A DNA stretch of 64,000 bases. Origin: Pseudomonas sp. B21-028. GTDB taxonomy: Bacteria > Pseudomonadota > Gammaproteobacteria > Pseudomonadales > Pseudomonadaceae. Location of the stretch: assembly GCF_024749045.1 (NCBI RefSeq), contig NZ_CP087184.1, positions 62,001-126,000 of the forward strand, given 5' to 3'. Positions 29,190 to 37,841 of this stretch are shown piece by piece. Below the pieces are notes generated by a model. The model was given only the letters and a program-made list of their open reading frames with translations. It did no database searches and was not told the origin of the DNA. A program made the position numbers and the translations under genes. Position 1 is the first letter of the stretch. Every line of letters starts with the position of its first letter.

Positions 29190-29252
29190 AGGAAAGAAGA
29201 TGGATATCAGTAAAAATCATAATAAAGCGCCCATTCCCAATCACTGAAGTCA

Positions 29253-29732
29253 TCACCCGAAAACCGCTTGTGATCGCTTGATGTAGTCGAGGAAGTTGAT
29301 CCAAGGGGTTTGCACGCTTTCCATGTTGCAAACAGCAGGAATCTTCCAATTGCGCTTTTGCTTGTTCGCAGAAGGCTGAAACGCCTCATCCGTGACTAAC
29401 TCGCAGCCATGTAGCTTCGCGGTGGCAATGATGTATAAATCGTTTTCATCGACCCCAGCACCGTATTTGTCCTCTTCGATCTCGAGCAATCCTTTGATAC
29501 GAAAGGCTTCCAACAGGATCGCCTCGATCACGGGCATCTTTTGCAGACCTGCATCCTTCAGCCAAGTCACGCACTCCGGTGCTTTGTGCCCAACCTCTTC
29601 GGCGGCAACCTCGGACATCCGAATCACCCCTCACATCACTCGATCCGCCATCCATGCCCAAAGACCCGGAAACTGCGCGATAGGGTAGTTATCCCATGCG
29701 TAAAGCATGGATGAGGCATCAAACACCTGCAT
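29253..29732 (-). pseudogene. DUF4411/PIN-like toxin gene with an in-frame stop
   Basis: From an ATG at 29732 the reverse strand encodes [20 protein letters not shown] and on to WMADRVM, then TGA at 29631-29633. The same frame continues without shift as GVIRMSEVAAEEVGHKAPE and ~110 more residues including DENDLYIIATAKLHGCELVTDE. The two parts together give a typical PIN-like DUF4411 protein of ~158 residues, with acidic residues (Asp5, DENDL, TDE) as expected for a metal-dependent RNase toxin. The stop makes it broken unless bypassed. The 5' end overlaps the ImmA/IrrE gene by 14 bases. Confidence 0.7.
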
Positions 29733-30867
29733 AGAAGCGTTCCAGCTTGTGCAGGTCCGAGATCTTAAGGTTGTCTAGATAGCTGCTTGCCTTGGCGAGA
29801 GTAATACGACGAGCGTTCATGGCCTCCAGCACTGTGCGCACGTAACCATCGCCAAAAATGTGCCGGGGTTCGCGATTGCGGTGCTCTCGGCTGCCACCCT
29901 CTTTTTCAGGCATTACTCGTTGCGTGCTCCACCGCCGGTATGCGGCATAGGCTTCGCTTGGCAAACGTCCGGCATCCATCAGACGCCGTAGAATCATCTC
30001 GCCGCTCACACCCCACGCCCTGCGTTGTGGTTCCAGCCAGCCATCAAACTCGGCCGCCTCAACAGGGCGCTCATTATCATGAATGCTCAACAGAAACCGA
30101 TCTGGGACCAATAGATGGCCGGCGAAGGCGTTCGCTTCTTGCTCTTCATCCTCCGTCGAATACAAATCCTCTTCATCGTCAATCGAGCTTGCACGATGGA
30201 TAAGTAGGTGCCCCAACTCATGCATCAACGTGAAGCTTTGGCGGGTATCTGCATCTTGCTTTTTGACGACGATTACCGGGCATTCAGAATCGTAGAGCGA
30301 AAAACCGAGAATCGGGTTTTCTTTGGCAATCTGCCATTTACCGTTGTAGCCATTGCTGCGGAAGACCAACAGGCCGCGCGCTTCGATGGCCTTACGATAA
30401 CTGTCAAAATTGTTGCGGCTCGCCAGGCCTAGCCACTCACGCACACGGCTGGCCGCATCGGGGATGCTCAGGCCTGCCAGGTCGGGCGGCGAGAAACGCA
30501 CGACCTCCGTCGGATCAAGCTCCTCACGTAGTGCAAGGTACACAGTGCGATGGTGCTCCACTCGCTCAACCAGCAACTTCAGGCGGTGCGAAAGCTCCGG
30601 TTTCTGATTGCTCAAGGTGCGGAACTGCGGCGAGTGCACCTTTGCCTCATTGACCGGCCCTGGCTCCATGAAAAATAAGGTGCCTCGCCCGAAAAAGGCC
30701 GCCAGCTTACGCAACTGGTTGAAGGTCAGTCCCGTCTCGCCGGCCATCACTTTTTCAAAGCTGGCAGGTGCTATATCGATCTCACGGGCGAGCTCGTCCC
30801 GCGTCATACCGTGATCGGTACAACACCAGTCTATCCGCGCGAGATTGATTGATTGGATACGTTCCAT
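29719..30867 (-). CDS. XRE-type regulator with ImmA/IrrE metallopeptidase domain
   Basis: The 382-residue protein has an N-terminal helix-turn-helix (~20-62: [26 protein letters not shown]) and an ImmA/IrrE zinc peptidase domain with the HELGH motif at 216-220 ([13 protein letters not shown]) and a downstream acidic [17 protein letters not shown]. Such proteins pair with DUF4411 toxins as antitoxin/regulator, and here the partner gene follows with overlap. The ATG at 30867 ([12 protein letters not shown]) is preferred over 30903 because the HTH follows directly. Confidence 0.88.
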   Translation of the reverse strand: MERIQSINLARIDWCCTDHGMTRDELAREIDIAPASFEKVMAGETGLTFNQLRKLAAFFGRGTLFFMEPGPVNEAKVHSPQFRTLSNQKPELSHRLKLLVERVEHHRTVYLALREELDPTEVVRFSPPDLAGLSIPDAASRVREWLGLASRNNFDSYRKAIEARGLLVFRSNGYNGKWQIAKENPILGFSLYDSECPVIVVKKQDADTRQSFTLMHELGHLLIHRASSIDDEEDLYSTEDEEQEANAFAGHLLVPDRFLLSIHDNERPVEAAEFDGWLEPQRRAWGVSGEMILRRLMDAGRLPSEAYAAYRRWSTQRVMPEKEGGSREHRNREPRHIFGDGYVRTVLEAMNARRITLAKASSYLDNLKISDLHKLERFYAGV

Positions 30868-30945
30868 GATTTGAGTATATAGACGGTGTGTACCGGTGAA
30901 CATGAGCCACCAAAGCTAGCTGCCGAAAGCTTGATGCGGTCGGGC

Positions 30946-31200
30946 CTATGACTTTCCCGGGGAGCTAGCATGCCGGAGTGTCATCGATACCGGCTCGGCC
31001 AGTGGTGAGGGAACGATAGAGCTCAAGGGCAGGGCTGAAAAGCCGGCGGATTCTGGTGCGGTTGTAGGCAAAGGCGCAAGGGTATGTGGCTTGGAGGTGC
31101 GGTGGTCAGATCCTGGCTTGGCCCACAGAAGGTGGGGAAGCAGGAGCAAGCATGCGAATGCTATTAAAAGGCCGTCTCTGCTTTCTAGCTCAGCTGCCAT
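30946..31200 (-). CDS. Possible 84-residue protein carrying a dispersed peptide motif
   Basis: This frame begins at an ATG overlapping the stop of the 31190-31519 gene. It has a hydrophobic N-terminal stretch (LLIAFACLLLLPHLLWA) followed by HTLAPLPTTAPESAGFSALP. The same motif (LAPLPTTTPESARLCALF) occurs as non-initiated sequence upstream of the DUF6124 gene at 34225-34330. It could be a real small protein or coding-like repeat sequence in the leader of the XRE gene. Confidence 0.35.
   Translation of the reverse strand: MAAELESRDGLLIAFACLLLLPHLLWAKPGSDHRTSKPHTLAPLPTTAPESAGFSALPLSSIVPSPLAEPVSMTLRHASSPGKS
31045..31094. repeat. Dispersed 50-bp element, copy A
   Basis: Runs from GGCGGATTCTGG to GTGGCTTGG. 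By eye 44 of 50 bases match copy B at 34271-34320. On the reverse strand both copies encode a PLPTTxPESA-like peptide. It lies upstream of the XRE/ImmA gene. Confidence 0.7.
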
Positions 31201-31519
31201 TTCCCGCTAGGCAGGCAAGCTTACGTGCTCTGTGACGATAAGATTGAGGCAGCCCCCGATTCTCGGCGCAATGAGCCAAGAGTTGGCTCAGTTCCAAATC
31301 CAGGGGAAAGCCCTCTTCCAACCATCGGAGCGCCAGTCCTGCCCAGTGCTCCGAATGTGAAGCCAGTGCTGTGACCACCAATGGTTGCAACGCTATCTCG
31401 CTAGGTAGCGTGTATTTTTTCCTCAAGGTCCTTACCGCGTCAGGCAAATCGAGCGCCGCCACGTCGAAAGGCTTTTCAAGCAGTGGCAATAACCAGACGT
31501 AGCTAAATTCGCCGCTCAT
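31190..31519 (-). CDS. Uncharacterised 109-residue protein
   Basis: Begins MSGEFSYVWLLPLLEKPFDV at 31519; an upstream in-frame ATG at 31537 adds six residues. It is mostly helical, rich in Leu, Ala and Arg, without signal peptide. No family is recognised. It is in the same direction as, and upstream of, the XRE/ImmA-DUF4411 pair, in the accessory patch. Confidence 0.5.
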   Translation of the reverse strand: MSGEFSYVWLLPLLEKPFDVAALDLPDAVRTLRKKYTLPSEIALQPLVVTALASHSEHWAGLALRWLEEGFPLDLELSQLLAHCAENRGLPQSYRHRARKLACLAGNGS

Positions 31520-31666
31520 CTTTTCTCTCGACTGCAATGTCTGTTCTTATCGGCAGTGAAACAAATCATACGGCCTAGCTGTTCGGATGTCCGCTATGGG
31601 GCTGCGAGTGGTTCCCCTGCTGATGGATCACCGACTCTTTCAATCTCACCTTCAAGGACCGAATCC

Positions 31667-32281
31667 GTGCCCGCATCCCCCACCAAACTCCTATTCCTCC
31701 CCGGTGCCTCTGGTAACACCCAGTTTTGGCATCCGGTTGCCGAGCGCCTGACCCATCCGGCGCAGCAGGTTCATATCGGCTGGCCCGGCTTTGGAAACAC
31801 GCCTCCCGCACCTGGCACAACCGGTATGGAAGATCTGGCGACTCGCGTCCTGGCCGAGATCGACCGACCCACAGCGCTGGTTGCGCAATCCATGGGCGGT
31901 ATCGTCGCTGTGCTTGCAGCGCTTGAACGCCCCGAGCTGGTCACTCACCTGATACTGACCGTCACCTCTGGCGGGGTGGATATGTCTGATCTGGACGCAC
32001 AGAACTGGCGCCCGGACTTTGCTGCCACCAACCCGACGCTGCCGAGGTGGTTTCTCGACGACCGCACCGACCTCACGCTGCGGTTGGCTGAGTTGCGTAT
32101 GCCAGTGTTGCTCCTCTGGGGCGATGCGGATCCGATCAGCCCCGTTCGTGTCGGCCAGCGCCTAGCCAAGCTTTTGCCCCGTGCGGAGCTACACGTTTTC
32201 CCTGGTGCTGATCACAGCTTGGGTGTCACGCATGCAGATGGGGTGGCGAGGTTGGTCGAGAGGCACCTGGCCTGTGGGTGA
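31667..32281 (+). CDS. Alpha/beta hydrolase
   Basis: The 204-residue protein starts at a GTG at 31667 with AAGGAC eight bases before it. A longer frame from 31556 has no such site. Motifs are LLFLPGASGNTQFW (oxyanion loop), the nucleophile elbow AQSMGG, acid in WGDADPISP and His in FPGADHSLGV. It is a small cytosolic hydrolase with a short cap. The substrate is unknown. Confidence 0.8.
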   Translation: MPASPTKLLFLPGASGNTQFWHPVAERLTHPAQQVHIGWPGFGNTPPAPGTTGMEDLATRVLAEIDRPTALVAQSMGGIVAVLAALERPELVTHLILTVTSGGVDMSDLDAQNWRPDFAATNPTLPRWFLDDRTDLTLRLAELRMPVLLLWGDADPISPVRVGQRLAKLLPRAELHVFPGADHSLGVTHADGVARLVERHLACG

Positions 32282-32406
32282 GCGGATATTCGTTGTTGCT
32301 ATTACAAGCACCCCCCGAAGCGAATAGACTCCACTGCAAAACAAGCCAAAAGAAGGCAGCAACCTGCCAACAGAGTAAAAATACTTCCCAGTTTCCAAGG
32401 AGCGGT

Positions 32407-32991
32407 ATGGGCATTTTGGATCGATTGTTTGGTGGACGCTTTACCATGCCTCCACCCGAGGAGACCGACCTCAGCGCATCGGCGATCATGAAAGAACTGC
32501 GATCTGACCCTTCGGATCCAGAAGAGGAAGCAGCACTCCGATCTTTCACCCAAGCGCTGGTAGCCATGATCCCGGAGAAAGAAAGCGCCAGACTGGTCAG
32601 GCGCGTCATGCGTCGATACGCGATGGGAGACGATGCCGGCAGCGCCCTCACGGAGGGACTTCTGGATGATTCCAAAGGGCAAAAACTTCAACAACTCGCG
32701 CTGATGAGCGTGGACTGGAAGGGCTTCGATTCCTTTGAGCACCTGGCTCCCTATCTGGTTAGCGCAAGTGGATTGAAAGAACCCTACGTGTACACACCCA
32801 ACGGCACCTCAACAATGCCAGAGGTACTCACGGAGTTCGATCAATGGCTGGCTCTGTCCGGCAAGCGTTATCTTCACTTGGACTCCGGGAGTGATAATTA
32901 CGATGGTTTTATTGTTGCGGCTGAAAGGGTGGAGGAAGTCATAGCGCTGGCTCAACAGGCTGGTATTAAGGTTAGTCTTGAAAATTTTTGA
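32407..32991 (+). CDS. Uncharacterised 194-residue protein, possibly DUF6630-like
   Basis: The ATG at 32407 follows AAGGAGCGGT. The protein begins MGILDRLFGGRF and has an acidic helical N-terminal half (MKELRSDPSDPEEEAALRSF). The C-terminal half (SVDWKGFDSFEHL, then LDSGSDNYDGFIVAAE and a final IKVSLENF) recalls immunity-like DUF6630 proteins, but this is from memory and weak. A strong terminator closes the gene. It may be transcribed with the upstream hydrolase. Confidence 0.55.
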   Translation: MGILDRLFGGRFTMPPPEETDLSASAIMKELRSDPSDPEEEAALRSFTQALVAMIPEKESARLVRRVMRRYAMGDDAGSALTEGLLDDSKGQKLQQLALMSVDWKGFDSFEHLAPYLVSASGLKEPYVYTPNGTSTMPEVLTEFDQWLALSGKRYLHLDSGSDNYDGFIVAAERVEEVIALAQQAGIKVSLENF

Positions 32992-32998
32992 TAGTTGC

Positions 32999-33059
32999 AC
33001 AGAGAGAAGAGGGCGCGGATTTATTCCTGAAATAAATCTGCCCCCCCTCTTCTCTCTGT
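32999..33059. terminator. Strong bidirectional terminator
   Basis: A long inverted repeat (ACAGAGAGAAGAGGG against CCCTCTTCTCTCTGT, with inner GATTTATT/AATAAATC) is followed by CTTTGTTTT. It lies between the convergent 32407-32991 and 33088-33411 genes and should stop transcription both ways. Confidence 0.85.
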
Positions 33060-33087
33060 CTTTGTTTTGAGCTTAATCAGCACGCGG

Positions 33088-33411
33088 CTACTTATTTTCA
33101 AGCTGAATAATAATATAAGAGCCGACACCTGATTCGTTGTACATGTACGTTCTTTCTTTGACCCTATATACTTTGTTCTCCCAATTTCCTTGGAAACCAT
33201 CACCAGGGCTTGGAAGCATCCAAGGAATGAAGGCGGCATCGTCAATAATTTCGTCATACGGATCTTTAATTATCACTCTCATATCGGTGGCCATTTTGAG
33301 CCCCTCGTGAGTTTGGTTGTGAGTATCCTTTAAGTACAACTCTCCATCCATGAAAAGGCGAGCATGACAAGAACTCCCTATGTCATGAATCTTATTCAAG
33401 GTTAAATACAA
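33088..33411 (-). CDS. Uncharacterised 107-residue protein with a TTG start, possibly immunity-type
   Basis: The frame opens at TTG at 33411 (stop codon just upstream in frame). The next in-frame ATG would lose 20 residues. The sequence (HARLFMDGELYLKDTH.. AFIPWMLPSPGDGFQGNWE.. YIIIQLENK) is acidic and beta-rich. The region is clearly lower in GC than its neighbours, suggesting transfer. The frame directly upstream looks like the end of another protein, an arrangement seen in toxin-immunity pairs. No family is recognised. Confidence 0.5.
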   Translation of the reverse strand: MYLTLNKIHDIGSSCHARLFMDGELYLKDTHNQTHEGLKMATDMRVIIKDPYDEIIDDAAFIPWMLPSPGDGFQGNWENKVYRVKERTYMYNESGVGSYIIIQLENK

Positions 33412-33419
33412 GCTTATGT

Positions 33420-33635
33420 CTACCTGTCAGAGATGACAGTGCCGATGAGCGGTCGGGACTGTTCAAAACCTTCCTTCGTCACCGGCTGACGGTAATAAAC
33501 AGCAGTGCTAAAGGGGAACGTCGATAACTTAATGTCATACGAAGGTGGTTGATGTGATGGACTCTTTATATGCAAGAAGTTAGGTACGAACAAGGCACTG
33601 CCGTACGGTGGCGAAGGAGCTTGTCCCTTCGCCAC
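33420..33635 (-). pseudogene. Truncated C-terminal fragment of an unknown protein
   Basis: This 71-codon frame starts within a REP sequence but ends like a genuine protein (PSYDIKLSTFPFSTAVYYRQ, then PLIGTVISDR-stop). Its 3' end touches the start of the 33088-33411 gene. I read it as the last part of a larger gene whose upstream part was deleted near the REP at 33608-33635. Confidence 0.4.
33608..33635. repeat. REP palindrome, GTGGCGAAGG variant
   Basis: GTGGCGAAGG and CCTTCGCCAC pair around a short loop. It sits between the DUF6124 stop and the truncated fragment. Confidence 0.75.
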
Positions 33636-33648
33636 AGGGGCGTTGCGG

Positions 33649-34011
33649 TTAGCGTGGGTCGACGTTATCCAACACCCGATTCGCCAGCAACGAACTCAAC
33701 TCAATCAACTGCTGAATCCCCAGCGCCACATGACGCCGTGAGCCGTCCAGTTCGAATGCGAGGTCACTAACCATGGCATCAGCCGAAGCCAGAGTTTCCG
33801 TGAGGTTGGCAAGCAAGCATTCATCATCAAGGTCTTTCACAACCGTAAATATCTGCCCTGGTTTGGGTTCCTCTTCCGCCTTCGTCGGTTTCGGTTTCAG
33901 ATAAAAATCCAGCGCACGCGTGGCAGCTTCGTCGAGCTTCTTGGCGTTGATGCCGTCGACGTAGGGGGAAGTGGAATCTGCTTCTGGCGGATTCGGGGTT
34001 ATTTTGAACAT
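33649..34011 (-). CDS. DUF6124-family protein
   Basis: The 120-residue cytosolic protein begins MFKITPNPPEADSTSPY, the typical start of this Pseudomonas-specific family. It has a Pro/Lys-rich linker (KPKPTKAEEEPKPG) and a helical C-terminal part with HVALGIQQLIELSSLLANRVLDNV. Function is unknown. The family is usually found as isolated genes with long untranslated leaders, as here. Confidence 0.85.
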   Translation of the reverse strand: MFKITPNPPEADSTSPYVDGINAKKLDEAATRALDFYLKPKPTKAEEEPKPGQIFTVVKDLDDECLLANLTETLASADAMVSDLAFELDGSRRHVALGIQQLIELSSLLANRVLDNVDPR

Positions 34012-34330
34012 CGTTGCGTTACCTCTGATTAGTAGGCCGCAACCATCTCGCTACTAAACGAATGGAGGCAGCTGTGCGCAAGTTAGTAGACCGGCAGAGG
34101 CAACGGAAACCGGCGCGCCCGAGGGCGCCATGCGCACAGCCACCATCGAGTGCAGGCGATGCCTGACTGATGAGACTCATGCAACCGTTGCTATTACCGG
34201 GCTACTAAACCCGACCACTGATGGGCAGTGGCAAGGAAACAATAGAACCCCGGAACAAGGCGCACAAGCGGGCGGATTCTGGCGTAGTTGTAGGCAAAGG
34301 CGCAAGGATGCGTGGCTTGGCGGAGGGGGG
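34012..34330 (-). promoter_or_regulatory. Long leader of the DUF6124 gene with repeated inverted motifs
   Basis: TTAGTAG occurs at 34029 and 34083, and CTACTAA at 34051 and 34202, giving a tight 7-bp-arm hairpin (34029-34057) and a wide pair (34083-34208). The sequence between (GCAACC..GCTACTAAAC) is itself repeated (34039-34059 and 34181-34210). Upstream is copy B of the 50-bp element. It may be a structured RNA leader or decayed coding sequence. Confidence 0.45.
34271..34320. repeat. Dispersed 50-bp element, copy B
   Basis: Matches copy A at 31045-31094 in 44 of 50 bases by eye. The reverse strand encodes LAPLPTTTPESARLCALF without a start codon in phase nearby. Confidence 0.7.
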
Positions 34331-34404
34331 TAGGTGGGGGCTGTAGGCGCGGGGTTTACCGGCGATGCGGGAGACTTGTTTGGGTCTGGAACCGCGTCGA
34401 TTTC

Positions 34405-34430
34405 ATCGCGAGCAGGCTCGCTCCCACAGG
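34405..34430. repeat. Single REP, GAGCAGGCTCGCTCCCACAG type
   Basis: A lone arm without a partner on the other side. The nearby GGTGTGGGAGCGGTGG at ~34471 may be a decayed partner. Confidence 0.65.
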
Positions 34431-34570
34431 GATTGGGGGTTGTTGCAGGTACTGTGTGTTCACCACCACCTGGTGTGGGAGCGGTGGTAGGAGGTCCTTC
34501 GCCCTGAACCCAGCCACTGCGTTGTGTCATGTAGATCGCATTTAGTCTTTTGGGGGGCTGCGCGCAGCCC

Positions 34571-34594
34571 AGCGGGGATAAATCCCCTCGCCAC
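34571..34594. repeat. Partial REP, GGGGATAAATCCCCTCGCCAC type
   Basis: AGCGGGGATAAATCCCCTCG followed by CCAC shares its core with the 2747 and 4423 palindromes. Together with the single REP it fills the gap between the DUF6124 leader and the SCO gene. Confidence 0.65.
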
Positions 34595-34638
34595 AAGGAA
34601 TCGGCATGGCTTAGCTGAGCGGCGTGCCCCTGGAGGGG

Positions 34639-35274
34639 CTATTTGCGTTTCAGCATCTCCGGCAACTGCGCCACCAGCTTCTGATTATTCAACGGCGCGC
34701 GGATGAACCCACGTTGGTGGCCGTCCGGGCCGATGACGGCGAGGTTGCCGCTGTGGTCGACGGTGTAGTTGGGTTTGCTGGTGTCCGCCGGGATGAACGG
34801 GATGCTCACGGCGTTGGCGAGTTTTTGCAGGTCTTCGATGGATGCGGCGGTGAGGCCTATGAACTGTGGGTCGAAGTAGCCCAGGTATTGCTTGAGTTGC
34901 TTGGGTGTGTCGCGGTTCGGGTCGACGCTGACCAGTACGATCTGCAACTTATCCACAGCCTCTTTCGGCAACTCGCTTTTGATCTGGCGCAGTTGGGCGA
35001 GGGTGGTCGGGCAGATGTCAGGGCAGAAGGTGTAGCCGAAGAACAGCAGGCTCCATTTGCCTTTCAAGCCGTCCACGGCCACGGGCTGGCCGTCCTGGTC
35101 GGTCATTTTCACGTCCGGCAGGGTGCGGGCCTGGGGCCGCAGGATGATGCCGGCGTCGATCAGTGCCGTCGGGTCGCCTTCACCTTTGCCGGACAGCACT
35201 TTGTTGACGGTAAGGCCGAGGATCAACGCGATCACGGCCACGAGGGCGAAGACGGTTTTCTGGGTTCGGGTCAT
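34639..35274 (-). CDS. SCO1/SenC-type copper chaperone for cytochrome oxidase
   Basis: The 211-residue protein has an N-terminal membrane anchor ([21 protein letters not shown]) and a periplasmic thioredoxin-like SCO domain. Copper ligands lie in the C-x3-C motif ([13 protein letters not shown]) plus a distal His ([14 protein letters not shown]). It delivers copper to the CuA site of subunit II. The start overlaps the farnesyltransferase stop by ATGA. It is the last gene of the oxidase assembly cluster. Confidence 0.93.
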   Translation of the reverse strand: MTRTQKTVFALVAVIALILGLTVNKVLSGKGEGDPTALIDAGIILRPQARTLPDVKMTDQDGQPVAVDGLKGKWSLLFFGYTFCPDICPTTLAQLRQIKSELPKEAVDKLQIVLVSVDPNRDTPKQLKQYLGYFDPQFIGLTAASIEDLQKLANAVSIPFIPADTSKPNYTVDHSGNLAVIGPDGHQRGFIRAPLNNQKLVAQLPEMLKRK

Positions 35275-36170
35275 AGGCTCAACAGTAAGTAATGATCTAC
35301 AAGCAGGGCGATGAACAGCAGGAACAAGTAGTAGATAGAGTACTTGAACGTGTTGATCGCCGCGTGCGGCCGACTGCCACGGTACAACACCACGGCCCAT
35401 TGCAGGAACCGCGCGCCCAGCACGAGGGCACACACCAGGTAGAGCAGCCCGCTCATCTGGATCACGAACGGCATCAGGCTCACCGCCAGCAGCACCAGGG
35501 TGTAGAGCAGGATGTGGATTTTGGTGTAGTGCTCACCATGGGTCACCGGCAGCATCGGGATGTCGGCCTTGGCGTATTCCTCCTTGCGATGGATCGCCAG
35601 GGCCCAGAAGTGCGGCGGGGTCCAAGCGAAGATGATCAGCACCAGCAACAGCGGTTCGGCGCTGACGTGGCCGGTGGCGGCGACCCAACCCAGCAGCGGC
35701 GGCGCGGCGCCGGCCAGGCCGCCGATGACGATGTTCTGCGGCGTCGCACGCTTGAGGAAACCGGTGTAGACCACCGCATAACCCAGCAAGGAGGCCAAGG
35801 TCAGCCAGGCCGTCAGCGGGTTGGTGAAGGCCAGCAGCAGCGCCTGGCCGATTACCGCCAGAGCCAGGGCGAAGGTCAGGGCGGCGGCCGGTGAGACCCG
35901 GCCTTCGGCCAAGGGCCGTTTGTGGGTGCGGGCCATCACGGCGTCGATGCGCCGGTCCACCACGTGGTTGACCGCCGCCGCGCCACCGGCACACAGGGCG
36001 ATCCCCAGGTTGCCGAATATCAGCACTGTCCACGGCACGCCGGCGCGGGTGGCGAGGAACATGCCGACCAGCGAGGTGATCAGCATCAGCACCACCACTT
36101 TCGGCTTGGTCAGCTCCAGATAGTCGCGCCAGATCGCCTGGCTGTGGCGTGCACCGGTCAGGGTTGCCAT
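35271..36170 (-). CDS. cyoE: Protoheme IX farnesyltransferase (heme O synthase)
   Basis: This enzyme converts heme B to heme O. The 299-residue integral membrane UbiA-family prenyltransferase has ~8-9 helices, an N-x3-D-type site ([15 protein letters not shown]) and [20 protein letters not shown], with a second acidic-loop region near [12 protein letters not shown]. It overlaps ctaA by 13 bases. The two enzymes make heme A for the oxidase encoded next door. Confidence 0.96.
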   Translation of the reverse strand: MATLTGARHSQAIWRDYLELTKPKVVVLMLITSLVGMFLATRAGVPWTVLIFGNLGIALCAGGAAAVNHVVDRRIDAVMARTHKRPLAEGRVSPAAALTFALALAVIGQALLLAFTNPLTAWLTLASLLGYAVVYTGFLKRATPQNIVIGGLAGAAPPLLGWVAATGHVSAEPLLLVLIIFAWTPPHFWALAIHRKEEYAKADIPMLPVTHGEHYTKIHILLYTLVLLAVSLMPFVIQMSGLLYLVCALVLGARFLQWAVVLYRGSRPHAAINTFKYSIYYLFLLFIALLVDHYLLLSL

Positions 36171-37237
36171 GGCATCTCTCCTTTTATTGTGATGGGGCTG
36201 GCGCCGTGTTTATGCGGGTTGAACCGCCAGCGCAGCGGGACTTGATGCTTGACCCGGACCAGGCTGGTACGGGCGTGATAATTGACCAGCACCAGGGTCA
36301 GCAGCAGCGCCGCGCCCCCGGCGTTGTGGGCGACGGCCACCGGCAGCGGCAAATGGAACACCACGTTGCTGATGCCCAGGGTGATCTGCGCCGCCAATGC
36401 AGCCAGCACCAGGCCGGCCAAGCGGGTCATGCCCACCGTTTTCAATTGCCAGGCCAGGCCCAGCAGCACCACCGTCACCAGCAACGCGCCGATCCGGTGG
36501 GTCAGGTGAATGGCGGTGCGGGCGTCGCTGTCGAGTTGGCCGCCCAAGTAGTTCGGGCCGATGTGTTGAGTCAGGTGGAAGCCATTGGCGAAGTCCGCCG
36601 CTGGCAGCCATTGGCCGTGACAGGTGGGGAAGTCGATACAGGCCACCGCAGCGTAATTGGAACTGACCCAGCCACCGAGAGCGATCTGTCCGATCACCAA
36701 CAGCAGCCCGGCCGTGGCCCAGTGTTGCAGGCGCTTGGGCACGGTCAGCGCCGGCAGCACCCCGGACAATCGCAAGGTGAGCAGGAACAGCAGGCTTAAT
36801 GTGGCGAACCCGCCCAGCAAATGCCCGGTGACCACTTGCGGCCAGAGCTTGAGCGTCACCGTCCACATGCCGAACGCTGCCTGGGCGAAGACCACGGCCA
36901 ACAGGAACAGCGGCAACTTCAGCGGCAGGCCGGGATGACGGCGGTTCATCCAGGCCCGGGCTGCCAGTACCACAATCATCAAGCCCAGGGTCCCGGCGAA
37001 GTAGCGATGGACCATCTCGTTCCAGCCCTTGTGGGCTTCCACCGGGGTATCGGGAAAGTGCAGTTCGGCATGGGCCAATTGGGCTTCGCTCTTGGGCACG
37101 CTGATGAATCCGTAGCAACCGGGCCAGTCCGGGCAGCCGAGGCCGGCGTGGGTCAGGCGGGTGTAGGCGCCCAGCAATACGACGATCAGTGCCAGCAGGG
37201 TGGCAAACAGCGCAAGGCGAAATCCTGGTTTGGCCAT
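36158..37237 (-). CDS. ctaA: Heme A synthase
   Basis: CtaA oxidises the C8 methyl of heme O to a formyl group. The 359-residue COX15/CtaA protein has eight transmembrane segments and conserved His residues in membrane helices ([47 protein letters not shown]). The paired Cys ([13 protein letters not shown] and [11 protein letters not shown]) are present. It is in the operon between the unknown anchored protein and cyoE. Confidence 0.95.
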   Translation of the reverse strand: MAKPGFRLALFATLLALIVVLLGAYTRLTHAGLGCPDWPGCYGFISVPKSEAQLAHAELHFPDTPVEAHKGWNEMVHRYFAGTLGLMIVVLAARAWMNRRHPGLPLKLPLFLLAVVFAQAAFGMWTVTLKLWPQVVTGHLLGGFATLSLLFLLTLRLSGVLPALTVPKRLQHWATAGLLLVIGQIALGGWVSSNYAAVACIDFPTCHGQWLPAADFANGFHLTQHIGPNYLGGQLDSDARTAIHLTHRIGALLVTVVLLGLAWQLKTVGMTRLAGLVLAALAAQITLGISNVVFHLPLPVAVAHNAGGAALLLTLVLVNYHARTSLVRVKHQVPLRWRFNPHKHGASPITIKGEMPWQP

Positions 37238-37247
37238 GTCGATGCCC

Positions 37248-37841
37248 TCATCCGATGTTCGACAGTTTCAGCAGGTGCCGCAGGTCGTTGAGCAGGTCCT
37301 TGCCCTTGACCCGCGCGTCGTAGCGCAGCACCAGGTTGCTGTGGGGATCAATGATCCACAGCTGGGCGCCGTCGGTGTTCTGGACATCTTTCTGATAGAC
37401 CGGCAGGTCCAGCGGGTAGCGTTGCAGTTGTGGGTATTCGCGCTGCAGTTGAGCGTCGTACTCGGCGTCCAGCGGTTGGGCGATGGCCAGGGCATGGCTG
37501 GCGCGGGAAGCGTCGCGACCGAGGCCGATCTGCACCTGCCGGGCCAGGTACACCAGTTGCCGGCAGTCCACCGAGCATTCCTTCGGTGCCGTGACGAGAA
37601 TCTGCCAGCGTTGCTCGTCGGCCTGTACGCCGATCTCGGCGCGGGTCTGGCCGGTGCCGATCAGTTCGCCGTGGTAGCTGCGGCTGTCCGGCACCCAGAA
37701 CTGGAATTTGTACATGCCGGTGGCGAGGATCATCGGGCCGATTACGCCGAGCACGATCAGCAGCAGTTGCAGGCGTCCCTTGCGACGGTCGCGCGCGGAG
37801 GGTGCCTCAGACGTGTTGGTTGGATTCATGGCGGTTCCCAT
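37248..37841 (-). CDS. Membrane-anchored protein of the cytochrome oxidase cluster (PA0111-like)
   Basis: The 197-residue protein has a short basic cytoplasmic N-terminus, one TM segment (~23-45, LLLIVLGVIGPMILATGMY) and a periplasmic thioredoxin-like region. That region has CSVDCRQL in the C-x3-C position and ends with LWIIDPHSNLVLRYDARVKG. This looks like a SCO-related assembly factor without the full motif set. The ATG at 37841 follows AGGGAG, and its start overlaps the SURF1 end by 35 bases. Confidence 0.8.
   Translation of the reverse strand: MGTAMNPTNTSEAPSARDRRKGRLQLLLIVLGVIGPMILATGMYKFQFWVPDSRSYHGELIGTGQTRAEIGVQADEQRWQILVTAPKECSVDCRQLVYLARQVQIGLGRDASRASHALAIAQPLDAEYDAQLQREYPQLQRYPLDLPVYQKDVQNTDGAQLWIIDPHSNLVLRYDARVKGKDLLNDLRHLLKLSNIG

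Noticed and set aside
27217..34330. Prophage or integrative element
   Set aside because: No integrase, structural phage genes or att-like repeats flanking a tRNA; better described as a patch of accessory genes.
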